NCBI GenBank assembly: GCA_016930955.1
Contig: JAFGFR010000164.1
Span: forward strand, 1 to 7,820
Length of the DNA stretch: 7,820 nt
Direction of reading: 5' to 3'
Source of the DNA: Victivallales bacterium
Lineage (GTDB): Bacteria; Verrucomicrobiota; Lentisphaeria; Victivallales; JAADHT01
Position 1 is the first letter of the stretch. Each line of letters opens with the position of its first letter. The notes beneath the pieces were generated by a model. It had not been told where the DNA came from. It saw nothing but the letters and a program-made list of their open reading frames with translations, and did no database searches. The position numbers and the translations under genes were made by a program. Shown here piece by piece: positions 1 through 6,168 of the stretch.

Positions 1-23
1 AGATTGATAATGCGCATTTAAGA

Positions 24-36
24 GCGGCTTCGCCGC
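24..36 (-). other. Small GC-rich hairpin beyond the FHA-MoxR gene
   Basis: The bases form a 5-bp GCGGC/GCCGC stem with a 3-nt loop. Read on the minus strand, the core is GCGAAGC, a well-known unusually stable mini-hairpin. It lies about 160 nt beyond the stop of the minus-strand MoxR gene, followed on that strand by TCTTAAAT. It could be a weak intrinsic terminator, but there is no proper U-tract and the stem is short, so the terminator reading is inference. It may also simply be part of the repeat-rich intergenic DNA. Confidence 0.25.
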
Positions 37-62
37 AAGAGAATAAACTAACAACGAGTTGC

Positions 63-76
63 ACTTGAAACTTGAA
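63..76. repeat. Two tandem copies of a heptamer (ACTTGAA)
   Basis: ACTTGAA occurs twice head to tail at 63-69 and 70-76 with no mismatch. It is the first of three heptanucleotide arrays in this gene-free stretch. No function is visible. Confidence 0.6.
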
Positions 77-82
77 AACAGG

Positions 83-110
83 AAATCCGAAATCCGAATC
101 TCGAATTTCC
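83..110. repeat. Degenerate tandem heptamers (AAATCCG type)
   Basis: AAATCCG is repeated exactly at 83-89 and 90-96, then decays through AATCTCG (97-103) to AATTTCC (104-110). The block is also an imperfect inverted repeat: 81-90 matches the reverse complement of 101-110 at 9 of 10 positions, around a 10-nt spacer. Arrays of this kind recur between genes in many uncultured-bacterium assemblies as far as I recall, which is not verifiable here. Confidence 0.6.
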
Positions 111-139
111 AAAACAACTGGCGGCTTGCCGTCTTACCG

Positions 140-167
140 CTTCTGTCTTCTGTCGTCTGTCTTCTGT
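140..167. repeat. Four tandem copies of a heptamer (CTTCTGT)
   Basis: CTTCTGT units run at 140-146, 147-153, 154-160 (CGTCTGT, one mismatch) and 161-167. The result is a pyrimidine-rich plus strand and, on the minus strand that carries the MoxR transcript, four ACAGAAG-type units starting 27 nt past the stop codon. The array lies outside any gene, so copy-number change would not shift a reading frame. Confidence 0.75.
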
Positions 168-193
168 TTTCCGGCAGGATCCCGGCCAAAAGA

Positions 194-1552
194 TCAGGCG
201 TAGTCTGGTTCCCGGACGGTCTCAAGCACCTTGGATATGACCTTGTCGGGATCCACGCCCTCACTCGATGCGGTGAAGTTGCAGAACAACCTGTGCCTCA
301 GCACGCTTGGCGCATACTCCCTGACATCGGCGCATGAGACGCTGAACCTGCCTTGCAGTAGGGCATGTGCCTTGGCCGCGAACAGCAGGTACTGTCCTGC
401 ACGTGGCCCAGCACCCCAGCGAAGCCAACGGTTGACAAATTCAGGCGACTCCGCATAACCCGGCCGGGTGGCACGGACGAGACTCGTCGCGTATTTCGCA
501 ACATGTTTGCTGACAGGCACCTGCCTGACAAGATGTTGCAGCTTGATGATTGCCTCAGCACCGAGTATCTTCTGTACCTCCCAGGTGAAGTCGCTGGTCG
601 TGTCGGTTATTATCTTCTCCTCATCGTCGGCCTTGGGATAGTCAAGCCTGATGCAGAACATGAACCGGTCGAGCTGCGCCTCAGGCAAAGGATAGGTGCC
701 CTCCTGCTCGATCGGATTCTGCGTGGCGAGCACCAGAAAGGGATCCGGCAGGTTGTAGGTGACACCGGATGCGGTAACTCGCTGCTCCTGCATCGCCTCG
801 AGCAAGGCTGCCTGGGTCTTCGGAGGCGTACGGTTGATCTCGTCGGCAAGCAGAATATTGGTGAACACCGGCCCGAACTTGAACCTGAACCTTCTGTTGT
901 GATCTTCGTCCTCCTCGAGGATGTCTGTCCCGGTTATGTCAGATGGCATCAGGTCAGGCGTGAATTGTATCCGGTTGGTCTCGAGGTCAAGCACACCAGC
1001 CAGAACTTTCACCATCAATGTCTTTGCCAGGCCGGGGACTCCGACAAGAAGACAATGCCCTCTGGCCAGCAAGGCGACCATGATCTGTGCTACCACCTCC
1101 TCCTGCCCGACAATGACCTTGCGCATCTCCTCGACAAAGCGGGTCTTGACCTGATCGATCTTACCCATCGCCTCCTCGTGGCTTCCGAATGTGTTCGTGG
1201 CGAACGGGGTAAGCTGTATGACCGATTTCGACGCGTCGGCGGCAACGGGCATCTTCTCGAAGTAAAGAAATATCTTCTTCCCGGCCCTTATCCTGTCACC
1301 CTCTGACAGAATGACAGACTCGGCCTCAAGGGGCTTGCCGTTGTAGGATGTCCCATTGCGCGCGCCAAGGTCCTTGAGCACGCATTCGCCGTCTTTCCCC
1401 CGGCATATCGAAAAATGATGCCGACTGACAAGGTCGTCGTCGGAAATAATGAAATCAGCGTCGTCATCCCTCCCGAACACCATCTCACCGCCGGAAGGAA
1501 GCTCAACATAGGCGTACTCGTCCTTCTCGTTGCGATATTGCAGATATGCCAT
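194..1552 (-). CDS. FHA domain fused to a MoxR-family AAA+ ATPase
   Basis: The protein has 452 residues. Residues about 20-98 form a forkhead-associated domain with the phosphothreonine-binding signature intact: GRD at 27-29, SRHH at 43-46 and NGT at 66-68. After a short linker, residues about 130-452 are a MoxR AAA+ ATPase: GQEEV at 149-153, Walker A GVPGLAKT at 171-178, Walker B ILLADE at 233-238, sensor-1 region ATQNP at 276-280, LDRF at 294-297, and a C-terminal lid with the GPR sensor-2 motif and the MoxR-type HRL segment. MoxR proteins are chaperone-like ATPases, usually paired with VWA/DUF58 proteins. The FHA domain suggests recruitment to a Thr-phosphorylated partner (inference). There is no signal peptide, so it should be cytosolic. 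The frame stays open to 1594, but ATG at 1552 has GGAGG 8 nt upstream and immediately precedes the FHA region, so I chose it. No VWA or DUF58 gene follows within the 193 nt downstream. The family call is secure; the cellular role is unknown. Confidence 0.95.
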   Translation of the reverse strand: MAYLQYRNEKDEYAYVELPSGGEMVFGRDDDADFIISDDDLVSRHHFSICRGKDGECVLKDLGARNGTSYNGKPLEAESVILSEGDRIRAGKKIFLYFEKMPVAADASKSVIQLTPFATNTFGSHEEAMGKIDQVKTRFVEEMRKVIVGQEEVVAQIMVALLARGHCLLVGVPGLAKTLMVKVLAGVLDLETNRIQFTPDLMPSDITGTDILEEDEDHNRRFRFKFGPVFTNILLADEINRTPPKTQAALLEAMQEQRVTASGVTYNLPDPFLVLATQNPIEQEGTYPLPEAQLDRFMFCIRLDYPKADDEEKIITDTTSDFTWEVQKILGAEAIIKLQHLVRQVPVSKHVAKYATSLVRATRPGYAESPEFVNRWLRWGAGPRAGQYLLFAAKAHALLQGRFSVSCADVREYAPSVLRHRLFCNFTASSEGVDPDKVISKVLETVREPDYA

Positions 1553-1560
1553 AACTGATG

Positions 1561-1565
1561 CCTCC
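1561..1565 (-). promoter_or_regulatory. Ribosome binding site of the FHA-MoxR gene
   Basis: The minus strand reads GGAGG here, 8 nt before the ATG at 1552. This decides against the longer in-frame start at 1594, which would add 14 residues not related to the FHA fold. Confidence 0.8.
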
Positions 1566-1613
1566 GATGTTTTACGCCAGCCCGACGGCGACACGCCGGA
1601 ACCAACATTGCTT

Positions 1614-1642
1614 AATCTACATCACGCCACAATCCCTTGCAA
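1614..1642 (-). promoter_or_regulatory. Candidate sigma-70-type promoter of the FHA-MoxR gene
   Basis: On the minus strand TTGCAA (1637-1642) is followed after 17 nt by TAGATT (1614-1619). Each hexamer matches 4 of 6 consensus positions. A transcript would begin near 1607 and leave a leader of about 55 nt. The -10 lies inside the inverted repeat shared with the opposite promoter. This is inference from sequence only. Confidence 0.4.
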
Positions 1643-1684
1643 CACACAAAACCAACTTCCATAGAGCCATTTTCTTGTATTTGA

Positions 1685-1731
1685 AGGCAGTTCCAAGACC
1701 CCGCAGTTCCCGCGGAGTCTTGAAACTGCCT
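1685..1731 (-). other. Near-perfect 20-bp hairpin in the divergent intergenic region
   Basis: The left arm 1685-1704 and right arm 1712-1731 pair at 18 of 20 positions around a 7-nt loop (1705-1711). The two mismatches are C against A in a plus-strand RNA, but become G-U wobbles in a minus-strand RNA, so the fold is fully paired only if the minus strand is transcribed. Neither flank has a T-run, so it does not look like an intrinsic terminator. It ends 1 nt before the candidate plus-strand -35. Half of it is the 31-bp dispersed repeat also found near the right end of the window. Confidence 0.7.
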
Positions 1732-1732
1732 C
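1702..1732 (-). repeat. 31-bp dispersed repeat, copy A
   Basis: The reverse complement of this segment matches 7693-7723 at 27 of 31 positions without gaps. It covers the loop, right arm and last bases of the left arm of the hairpin. Both copies keep a short inner palindrome (CGC, about 7 nt, GCG). Confidence 0.6.
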
Positions 1733-1760
1733 TTGAACTTGACTTTTGCACATGTAGATT
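1733..1760 (+). promoter_or_regulatory. Candidate promoter of the plus-strand signalling operon
   Basis: TTGAAC (1733-1738) and TAGATT (1755-1760) are separated by 16 nt. Each matches 4 of 6 consensus bases, and the -10 is identical to that of the opposite promoter. A start near 1767 leaves a leader of about 73 nt before the ATG at 1840. Two CACATGT heptamers (1749-1755 and 1793-1799) lie 44 bp apart across the predicted start and might be operator half-sites. Inference only. Confidence 0.35.
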
Positions 1761-1827
1761 AGGCTGGTCGTGCTCAGTTACCAGTGTTTGTTCACATGTC
1801 AGGCGGCATTGCCCCTGGCGATTTTTC

Positions 1828-1836
1828 AAGGAGGTG
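1828..1836 (+). promoter_or_regulatory. Strong ribosome binding site of the small secreted protein
   Basis: AAGGAGGTG is an extended match to the 16S anti-Shine-Dalgarno sequence, with GGAGG ending 5 nt before the ATG at 1840. It fixes the start, although the frame is open upstream to 1558. It is the only clear Shine-Dalgarno sequence in the four-gene cluster. Confidence 0.9.
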
Positions 1837-1839
1837 AAA

Positions 1840-2406
1840 ATGAAGGTTCGACTTGCAGGCATCCTCACGTTCGTTGCAGTTGCGTTGCTTCCGGAGTTCA
1901 TGTACCAAGGCATTTTGAAGGCCGATGAGGGCGATGCCGAGAAGACAGAAGAAAAGGTGGTCATCTCCATGACCCCGGAACAGGTGGCTAGATTCATTGA
2001 GGTTCTCCCCGAGTTCCTCGATGCCTTCCCCGACTACAACCCGGTGCGTCATGGCTTGCCATCCTCGCCGGTCAAGCCCGATATGGATGGCCTTAACGCA
2101 GAGGAAAACTTGCTCAAGCTCAATGAGTTCTCCGCAAGAAACGGCTACAAGAACTTCGAGGAGTTCACAAGGCATTTCTCCGGCACAATCACCGGCTATG
2201 CATACCTCAAGACTGTCGAGGCCAAGGAGATGTTCGATGCCCAGGCCAAAACACTGCCCCCTGAAACCGCGGCTCTCTTCTCCGCGCAGATGGCGCCTTT
2301 GCTGCAGAGCATGGAGGAGCTCAGGAAATCCGTCTCGCCGGAATTGATCCAGGCTCTGAAGCCCCGCATGTCGGACTTGGACAAGATAATGGGCGTTACA
2401 AGATAG
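1840..2406 (+). CDS. Small secreted helical protein of unknown family
   Basis: The protein has 188 residues and I do not recognise the family. Residues 1-28 look like a Sec signal peptide: MKVR, a hydrophobic stretch at 5-17, then a plausible signal peptidase I site after LKA (26-28). The mature part starts with a charged Asp/Glu/Lys segment and then appears mostly alpha-helical: STPEQ-like helices around 45-60, a Pro-rich turn at about 64-77 (DYNPVRHG to SPVKPDMDG), an FEEF segment, and a C-terminal helix pair rich in Met, Leu and Glu. There are no cysteines and no lipobox, so it is probably soluble and periplasmic. I see no catalytic motif. It is the first gene of the cluster and its stop is only 11 nt before the sensor kinase start, so the two are very probably co-transcribed. 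A role as accessory ligand-binding protein or modulator for that kinase is inference from position alone. Confidence 0.8.
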   Translation: MKVRLAGILTFVAVALLPEFMYQGILKADEGDAEKTEEKVVISMTPEQVARFIEVLPEFLDAFPDYNPVRHGLPSSPVKPDMDGLNAEENLLKLNEFSARNGYKNFEEFTRHFSGTITGYAYLKTVEAKEMFDAQAKTLPPETAALFSAQMAPLLQSMEELRKSVSPELIQALKPRMSDLDKIMGVTR

Positions 2407-2417
2407 CGCACAAATAG

Positions 2418-5093
2418 ATGCTCGCGTCCAAAAGCAGAATATCGTTCAAGGAAAGCCTCGTAATTCTGGCTTTCTTGGCCATTATTCTTTTTATCCCCCT
2501 ATGGGTTCTGAAGTTCTTCGGGCAGGCGGCATGGACCGATGTCGCATGGCGCGAGTCTACTGACATAGCCATGCTTGAATGGACAAGCGCCTTTTTCCAT
2601 GTCTTTCTTTTTCTCCTCCTGATCGAGCAGTACAAGGAAAGCCGACGGATAGGTTTCGTTTTCCTCGGGTGCGGATTCCTCTGCATGGGCATAATGAACT
2701 TCTTCTACTCCACCAGTACGCCAGGGAGCGAGACCGCCATGTGCGTCAGGACTGCGTCCCTCATACTCGGCGGAGTGTTTTTCTCCTTGTCACTACCGGT
2801 TATTAATTCCACCAAGCCGACGGACATCCCGGCTGTGACGGTCAAGTTCATCCTCCCCGCACTTCTGCTGACAGCTCTCTGCCTCTGGGGCGCGATATCT
2901 CTGGAACAGCTGATCCCCTCCATCCTCACTCCCTCGGGGAATGTCTCGCTGTTCGGACGTTTAGTCCTGATCCTCCCATGCCTGCTGTTCTTCTTCAACG
3001 CACTATTCTGGCTTCATGAGTACATCAAGGAAAAGAGACGGATTGACTTCCTGTTCTCTGCTGTCATCCTTGTCTTCGCTCAGATGACTCTTCTTATGCG
3101 CGGGGCGAGCACGTGGGGAATAATCTGGTGGCTGCTGCATGCCGTCACATTTGTCGCTGTCCTGACTGCCTGCATCTACATGCTTGTTCTCAGTGTGTAC
3201 AGATCAATAGTGTGGAAACTTGTTTTCTCTCTCGGCCTGGCGTTTTCCCTGACCGTACTGCTGGCATCTGGCATCATGCAAAGCTTCTCCGAGAGGCAGT
3301 TCCTGAAGAATTTCCAGACCAGCCTTCACGAACAGCACCGCAGAATCCTACTTGAGTCCGAGCCGAACTTCACATTTGCGAACTTCGCAATGTCCACTAT
3401 AAAAAGAGACAATGACCAACTCAGCCTGGAAGAAGAGTTTGCCACCCATGAGCAGATAATGCATTATCTTGAGGAGAAATCCGTGGAATGGCAAATTTTC
3501 CCGATAAGTTTAGGGTTTACCCGGGGACAGTTCCCGGCATCCCACCGTGTCGGCGATGCCGGAAGCATGCCGGATGAGACTGACAATGGACATTCACTCT
3601 TGACAGAAGGGGCGGAAAACAGAACACCAACAGGCCTGCCCAAATGGACACCGTTTTATTTCGACAGTCACTCCAAATCATGGATTGCCTCGATGGTCTG
3701 CCCGTTTGAGAAGGGTAACGTCAAAGGCACATTCCACGTCTCGCTTGACGTATCGAGGATCAGGAGCCCGGAGATATTGAAGGTTCAGGATCTGACTCGT
3801 CAGGGAGGCTGTGTCATATTCAACCGTAGCAACGGGGAAATACTCTGCGACTATCTGCCCGACCTGAGTTTCTCAAGCGATAACGACACCACAGATGCCA
3901 GCATGCCCGACCGTGACACGTTGCTCCGCCAAATAGCGGCTCTTACTATAGACACTGACAAGAAGGGGAGAAATTTTGTCACACCCATCCTGGGGAACAA
4001 GTATTTCATATCAGCCAACTATTTGCAGGCTCCAGGTTGGGTTGTCGTATACATGACGGACACCCGGAACTTCCCGGCGGACAAACAAGGCCTCGGTTTC
4101 CCTTTTATCGCCATTGGGATGATCACTCTCCTTGTCGGCTTTGTGTTCCTCCTGCTGATGCTCAACAGGCAACTTTCAAAACCCATCGTCAAGCTCCTGT
4201 CTGCAACAAAACAACTCGAGGATGGCAACTTCGACGTGGACGTGAATCTTGGCGACAGGACCGAGATCGGCACCATCTCAAAGGCCTTCGGACATATGGC
4301 ATGGCGTCTGAAGGCTCTCTACTCCGACCTGGAATCCACAGTCAAGTCGCGCACGGAGGCCCTCGATGAGGTCAAGAAGGCAGACTCCGCCAAGGCAGTC
4401 TTTTTCCAAAACGTAAGCCATGAGCTGCGGACTCCCATGCATGGCATATTGAGTTTCGCGCGTCTTGGACTCAAACTGAATCCCTCCGCCGACCCGGAAA
4501 AGGTGTCCAAGTACTTCAAGAATATAAATATCAGCGCCGAAAGGCTGATGCGGATGATTGACTCCATCATGGACCTCGCCAAGCTTGAGTCCGGGAGAAT
4601 GACTTTCCATTTCCAAAATGCAAACATAATCCTGCCATTTCTGCATGCTGAGGACGAGCTGAAGGCCTTCATCGATGAAAAACAGATCACGCTGGTGAAA
4701 AAAATCCCCGAAAAGGAGTTGAAAGCATGGGTCGACACGGATATGATACTGAGGGTCTTCAGGAATCTCCTCGGCAACGCGGTGAAGATGTCTAATCCCG
4801 GCTCGACCATCGAGATTGTCTTCGAGTCAGGCCAGGGCGTAGTCAGGTTCTCCGTGCTTGATGAAGGGCCTGGAGTCCCCGACGAGGACATTCAGAACAT
4901 CTTCGACAAGTTCGTGCAGGCGGGCGAAGGGAAGAAGCGTGGCGGCACAGGATTGGGGCTTTCCGTGTGCCGCGAGATAATCTCTGCCCACAACGGCAGT
5001 ATCCGGGCGACTAACCGCGATAAGGGCGGGGCATGTTTCTCCTTCGAGATACCCGTCGAGAAAGATCAAGTGAAAAAAAACGATGAAAGCTGA
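2418..5093 (+). CDS. Polytopic sensor histidine kinase with dCache-like extracytoplasmic domain
   Basis: The protein has 891 residues. About nine hydrophobic segments (roughly 12-33, 53-70, 78-97, 113-130, 143-160, 178-199, 209-228, 233-258, 264-288) make an N-terminal membrane module that loosely resembles MASE3-type sensors. Residues about 289-558 are extracytoplasmic and look dCache-like (FYFDSHSKSWIAS at 413-425, APGWVVVY at 538-545). A transmembrane helix (559-582), HAMP (about 583-635), a short coiled coil and HisKA follow, with the phospho-acceptor His668 in SHELRTP. The ATPase domain has N-box Asn787, G1 DEGPG at 815-819 and G2 GGTGLGLS at 842-849, so it should be catalytically complete. 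There is no receiver; that function is in the next gene. ATG 2418 directly follows an in-frame TAG (2415-2417) and is the first possible start, yet it has no visible Shine-Dalgarno sequence. Translation may be coupled to the upstream gene. The kinase call is very secure; the MASE label is tentative and the ligand is unknown. Confidence 0.95.
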   Translation: MLASKSRISFKESLVILAFLAIILFIPLWVLKFFGQAAWTDVAWRESTDIAMLEWTSAFFHVFLFLLLIEQYKESRRIGFVFLGCGFLCMGIMNFFYSTSTPGSETAMCVRTASLILGGVFFSLSLPVINSTKPTDIPAVTVKFILPALLLTALCLWGAISLEQLIPSILTPSGNVSLFGRLVLILPCLLFFFNALFWLHEYIKEKRRIDFLFSAVILVFAQMTLLMRGASTWGIIWWLLHAVTFVAVLTACIYMLVLSVYRSIVWKLVFSLGLAFSLTVLLASGIMQSFSERQFLKNFQTSLHEQHRRILLESEPNFTFANFAMSTIKRDNDQLSLEEEFATHEQIMHYLEEKSVEWQIFPISLGFTRGQFPASHRVGDAGSMPDETDNGHSLLTEGAENRTPTGLPKWTPFYFDSHSKSWIASMVCPFEKGNVKGTFHVSLDVSRIRSPEILKVQDLTRQGGCVIFNRSNGEILCDYLPDLSFSSDNDTTDASMPDRDTLLRQIAALTIDTDKKGRNFVTPILGNKYFISANYLQAPGWVVVYMTDTRNFPADKQGLGFPFIAIGMITLLVGFVFLLLMLNRQLSKPIVKLLSATKQLEDGNFDVDVNLGDRTEIGTISKAFGHMAWRLKALYSDLESTVKSRTEALDEVKKADSAKAVFFQNVSHELRTPMHGILSFARLGLKLNPSADPEKVSKYFKNINISAERLMRMIDSIMDLAKLESGRMTFHFQNANIILPFLHAEDELKAFIDEKQITLVKKIPEKELKAWVDTDMILRVFRNLLGNAVKMSNPGSTIEIVFESGQGVVRFSVLDEGPGVPDEDIQNIFDKFVQAGEGKKRGGTGLGLSVCREIISAHNGSIRATNRDKGGACFSFEIPVEKDQVKKNDES
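5071..5093 (+). other. A8 run and 11-nt gene overlap at the kinase/receiver-kinase junction
   Basis: An eight-adenine run lies at 5073-5080, followed by the ATG at 5083 and the TGA of the first kinase at 5091-5093. The second gene is in the +1 frame relative to the first. Loss of one A, or a +1 shift in the run, would join the two frames into a single hybrid kinase. Otherwise this is an ordinary overlapping start of the kind associated with translational coupling; no good Shine-Dalgarno sequence precedes it. Confidence 0.5.
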
Positions 5094-6168
5094 CAAACAC
5101 AGGGTGCTTATCGTTGACGACGACAGCCTGAACGTCGAGATAATACAGGAGATTCTCGGCGAAAACTTCATCTACATGAGCGCCAGCTCGGGTGAGGATG
5201 CGCTCGCTGTCGCCTCAGAATTCCTCCCCGACCTGATCCTGCTCGACATCATGATGCCTGGAATGGACGGGTATGAGGTCTGCCGCAGGATCCGCTCGAA
5301 CAGCATGCTCTCGCTGACCAAGATCATACTGGTCTCTGCGAGGCAGATGCTCAGCGACCGTCTGGACGGTTACAGGGCGGGCGCGGACGACTACGTCTCA
5401 AAACCTTTCGACGCAGAGGAGCTGCTCGCAAAAATAAAAGTCTTCCTGCGTCTTAAATCCGTCGAGGAGGTAGAGAAGATCAAGTCCGACCTGCTAAGCG
5501 TGTTCTCGCACGAGACCAAAACCCCCCTCCATGCCATCATTGGATTCGCCACGCTGCTCAAAGAAAGCGAAGCCCTCGGTGAAAATGAGATGGAAGCCCT
5601 CGAGCATATCATAAAAAGCGGCCAGGACATGCTGGACCTCATAGACAAGACGATACTGCTGTCTTTCCTGCGTGGCGGCGATAGCATGCTTCAGGAGAGC
5701 GGGATACAGCTGGCGCGGCTGGTTGGAATGGCTGCCGAGCGCATATCCTACGAGTCCGGCTTCCATAATGTCGAGGTCAAGTCCAAGGTGTCGGATGACA
5801 TTGTGATATTTGCTGACGAGGAGCTTATGGTCACCGCGCTCTCGTGCCTCTTCGACAATGCGATAAAATACACCAGCCCGGGAACGGAGATAATCGTGTC
5901 ATCGGCAATTGACAAGGACGGCGGGTGCAGATGTGTTGTGGAGTCATGGGGAACCCCTCCCAGCCTCCGAAAGATCAAAAGCATGTTCTCCGAGTTCATA
6001 GTCGAGGATGTCTCCCATCATGGCAGGGGGCACGGCCTGGGGATGTCCCTCGCGAAGCAAATAATAGAGATGCATGGCGGCTCTGCGGATATCTCGGTGG
6101 ACCAGAAGAAAAAAACTACCAGATTCATTGTCCATATCCCTGCTGAAAGAATCCACGGGGCGTTTTGA
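5083..6168 (+). CDS. Soluble receiver-histidine kinase (Rec-HisKA-HATPase)
   Basis: The protein has 361 residues with no signal peptide or membrane segment, so it is cytosolic. Residues about 6-122 form a complete receiver: acidic cluster D12-D14, phospho-acceptor Asp55 in LLDIMMPG, Ser85 and Lys107. A HisKA domain follows with His143 in SHETKTP, then an ATPase domain with a canonical N-box (DNAIKYT, Asn259) and G2 (GHGLGMSLA, 316-324). The G1 box is abnormal: ESWGTPP at 287-293 stands where DxGxG is expected, so the adenine-contacting Asp appears to be Ser288. Some active kinases carry Asn-type variants here, so activity is uncertain rather than excluded. The gene starts inside the end of the membrane kinase gene (11-nt overlap), so the pair is likely a relay: His668 of the membrane kinase to Asp55. 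There is no DNA-binding or enzymatic output domain, so its target must be another protein or its own kinase core. Confidence 0.94.
   Translation: MKADKHRVLIVDDDSLNVEIIQEILGENFIYMSASSGEDALAVASEFLPDLILLDIMMPGMDGYEVCRRIRSNSMLSLTKIILVSARQMLSDRLDGYRAGADDYVSKPFDAEELLAKIKVFLRLKSVEEVEKIKSDLLSVFSHETKTPLHAIIGFATLLKESEALGENEMEALEHIIKSGQDMLDLIDKTILLSFLRGGDSMLQESGIQLARLVGMAAERISYESGFHNVEVKSKVSDDIVIFADEELMVTALSCLFDNAIKYTSPGTEIIVSSAIDKDGGCRCVVESWGTPPSLRKIKSMFSEFIVEDVSHHGRGHGLGMSLAKQIIEMHGGSADISVDQKKKTTRFIVHIPAERIHGAF

Larger units (their letters stand above)
1610..1764. repeat. 13-bp inverted repeat bracketing the divergent promoter region
   Basis: The left arm at 1610-1622 and the reverse complement of 1752-1764 agree at 12 of 13 positions (core TAATCTACAT). 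The arms enclose 129 bp that contain the hairpin at 1685-1731. Each arm carries the candidate -10 of one of the two divergent promoters. I see no target-site duplication outside the arms, so a shared operator or promoter symmetry fits better than a mobile element, though a MITE-like remnant cannot be excluded. Confidence 0.55.

Noticed and set aside
140..167. CRISPR array
   Set aside because: Units are 7 bp with no spacers, so it is a simple tandem repeat.
365..1306. Long plus-strand open frame (313 codons) opposite the MoxR gene
   Set aside because: It is a shadow of the minus-strand gene, whose AAA+ and FHA motifs are unmistakable; the plus-strand translation shows no domain or ribosome binding site.
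1685..1731. Intrinsic terminator at the large hairpin
   Set aside because: Neither side has a T-run, and it lies between divergent gene starts where no gene ends.
1610..1764. Calling the inverted-repeat segment a MITE
   Set aside because: There is no target-site duplication and no second full copy in the window, and the arms coincide with promoter elements.
1558..1839. Upstream extension of the small secreted protein by 94 residues
   Set aside because: It would run through the hairpin and promoters and bury the signal peptide. ATG 1840 has a perfect Shine-Dalgarno sequence.
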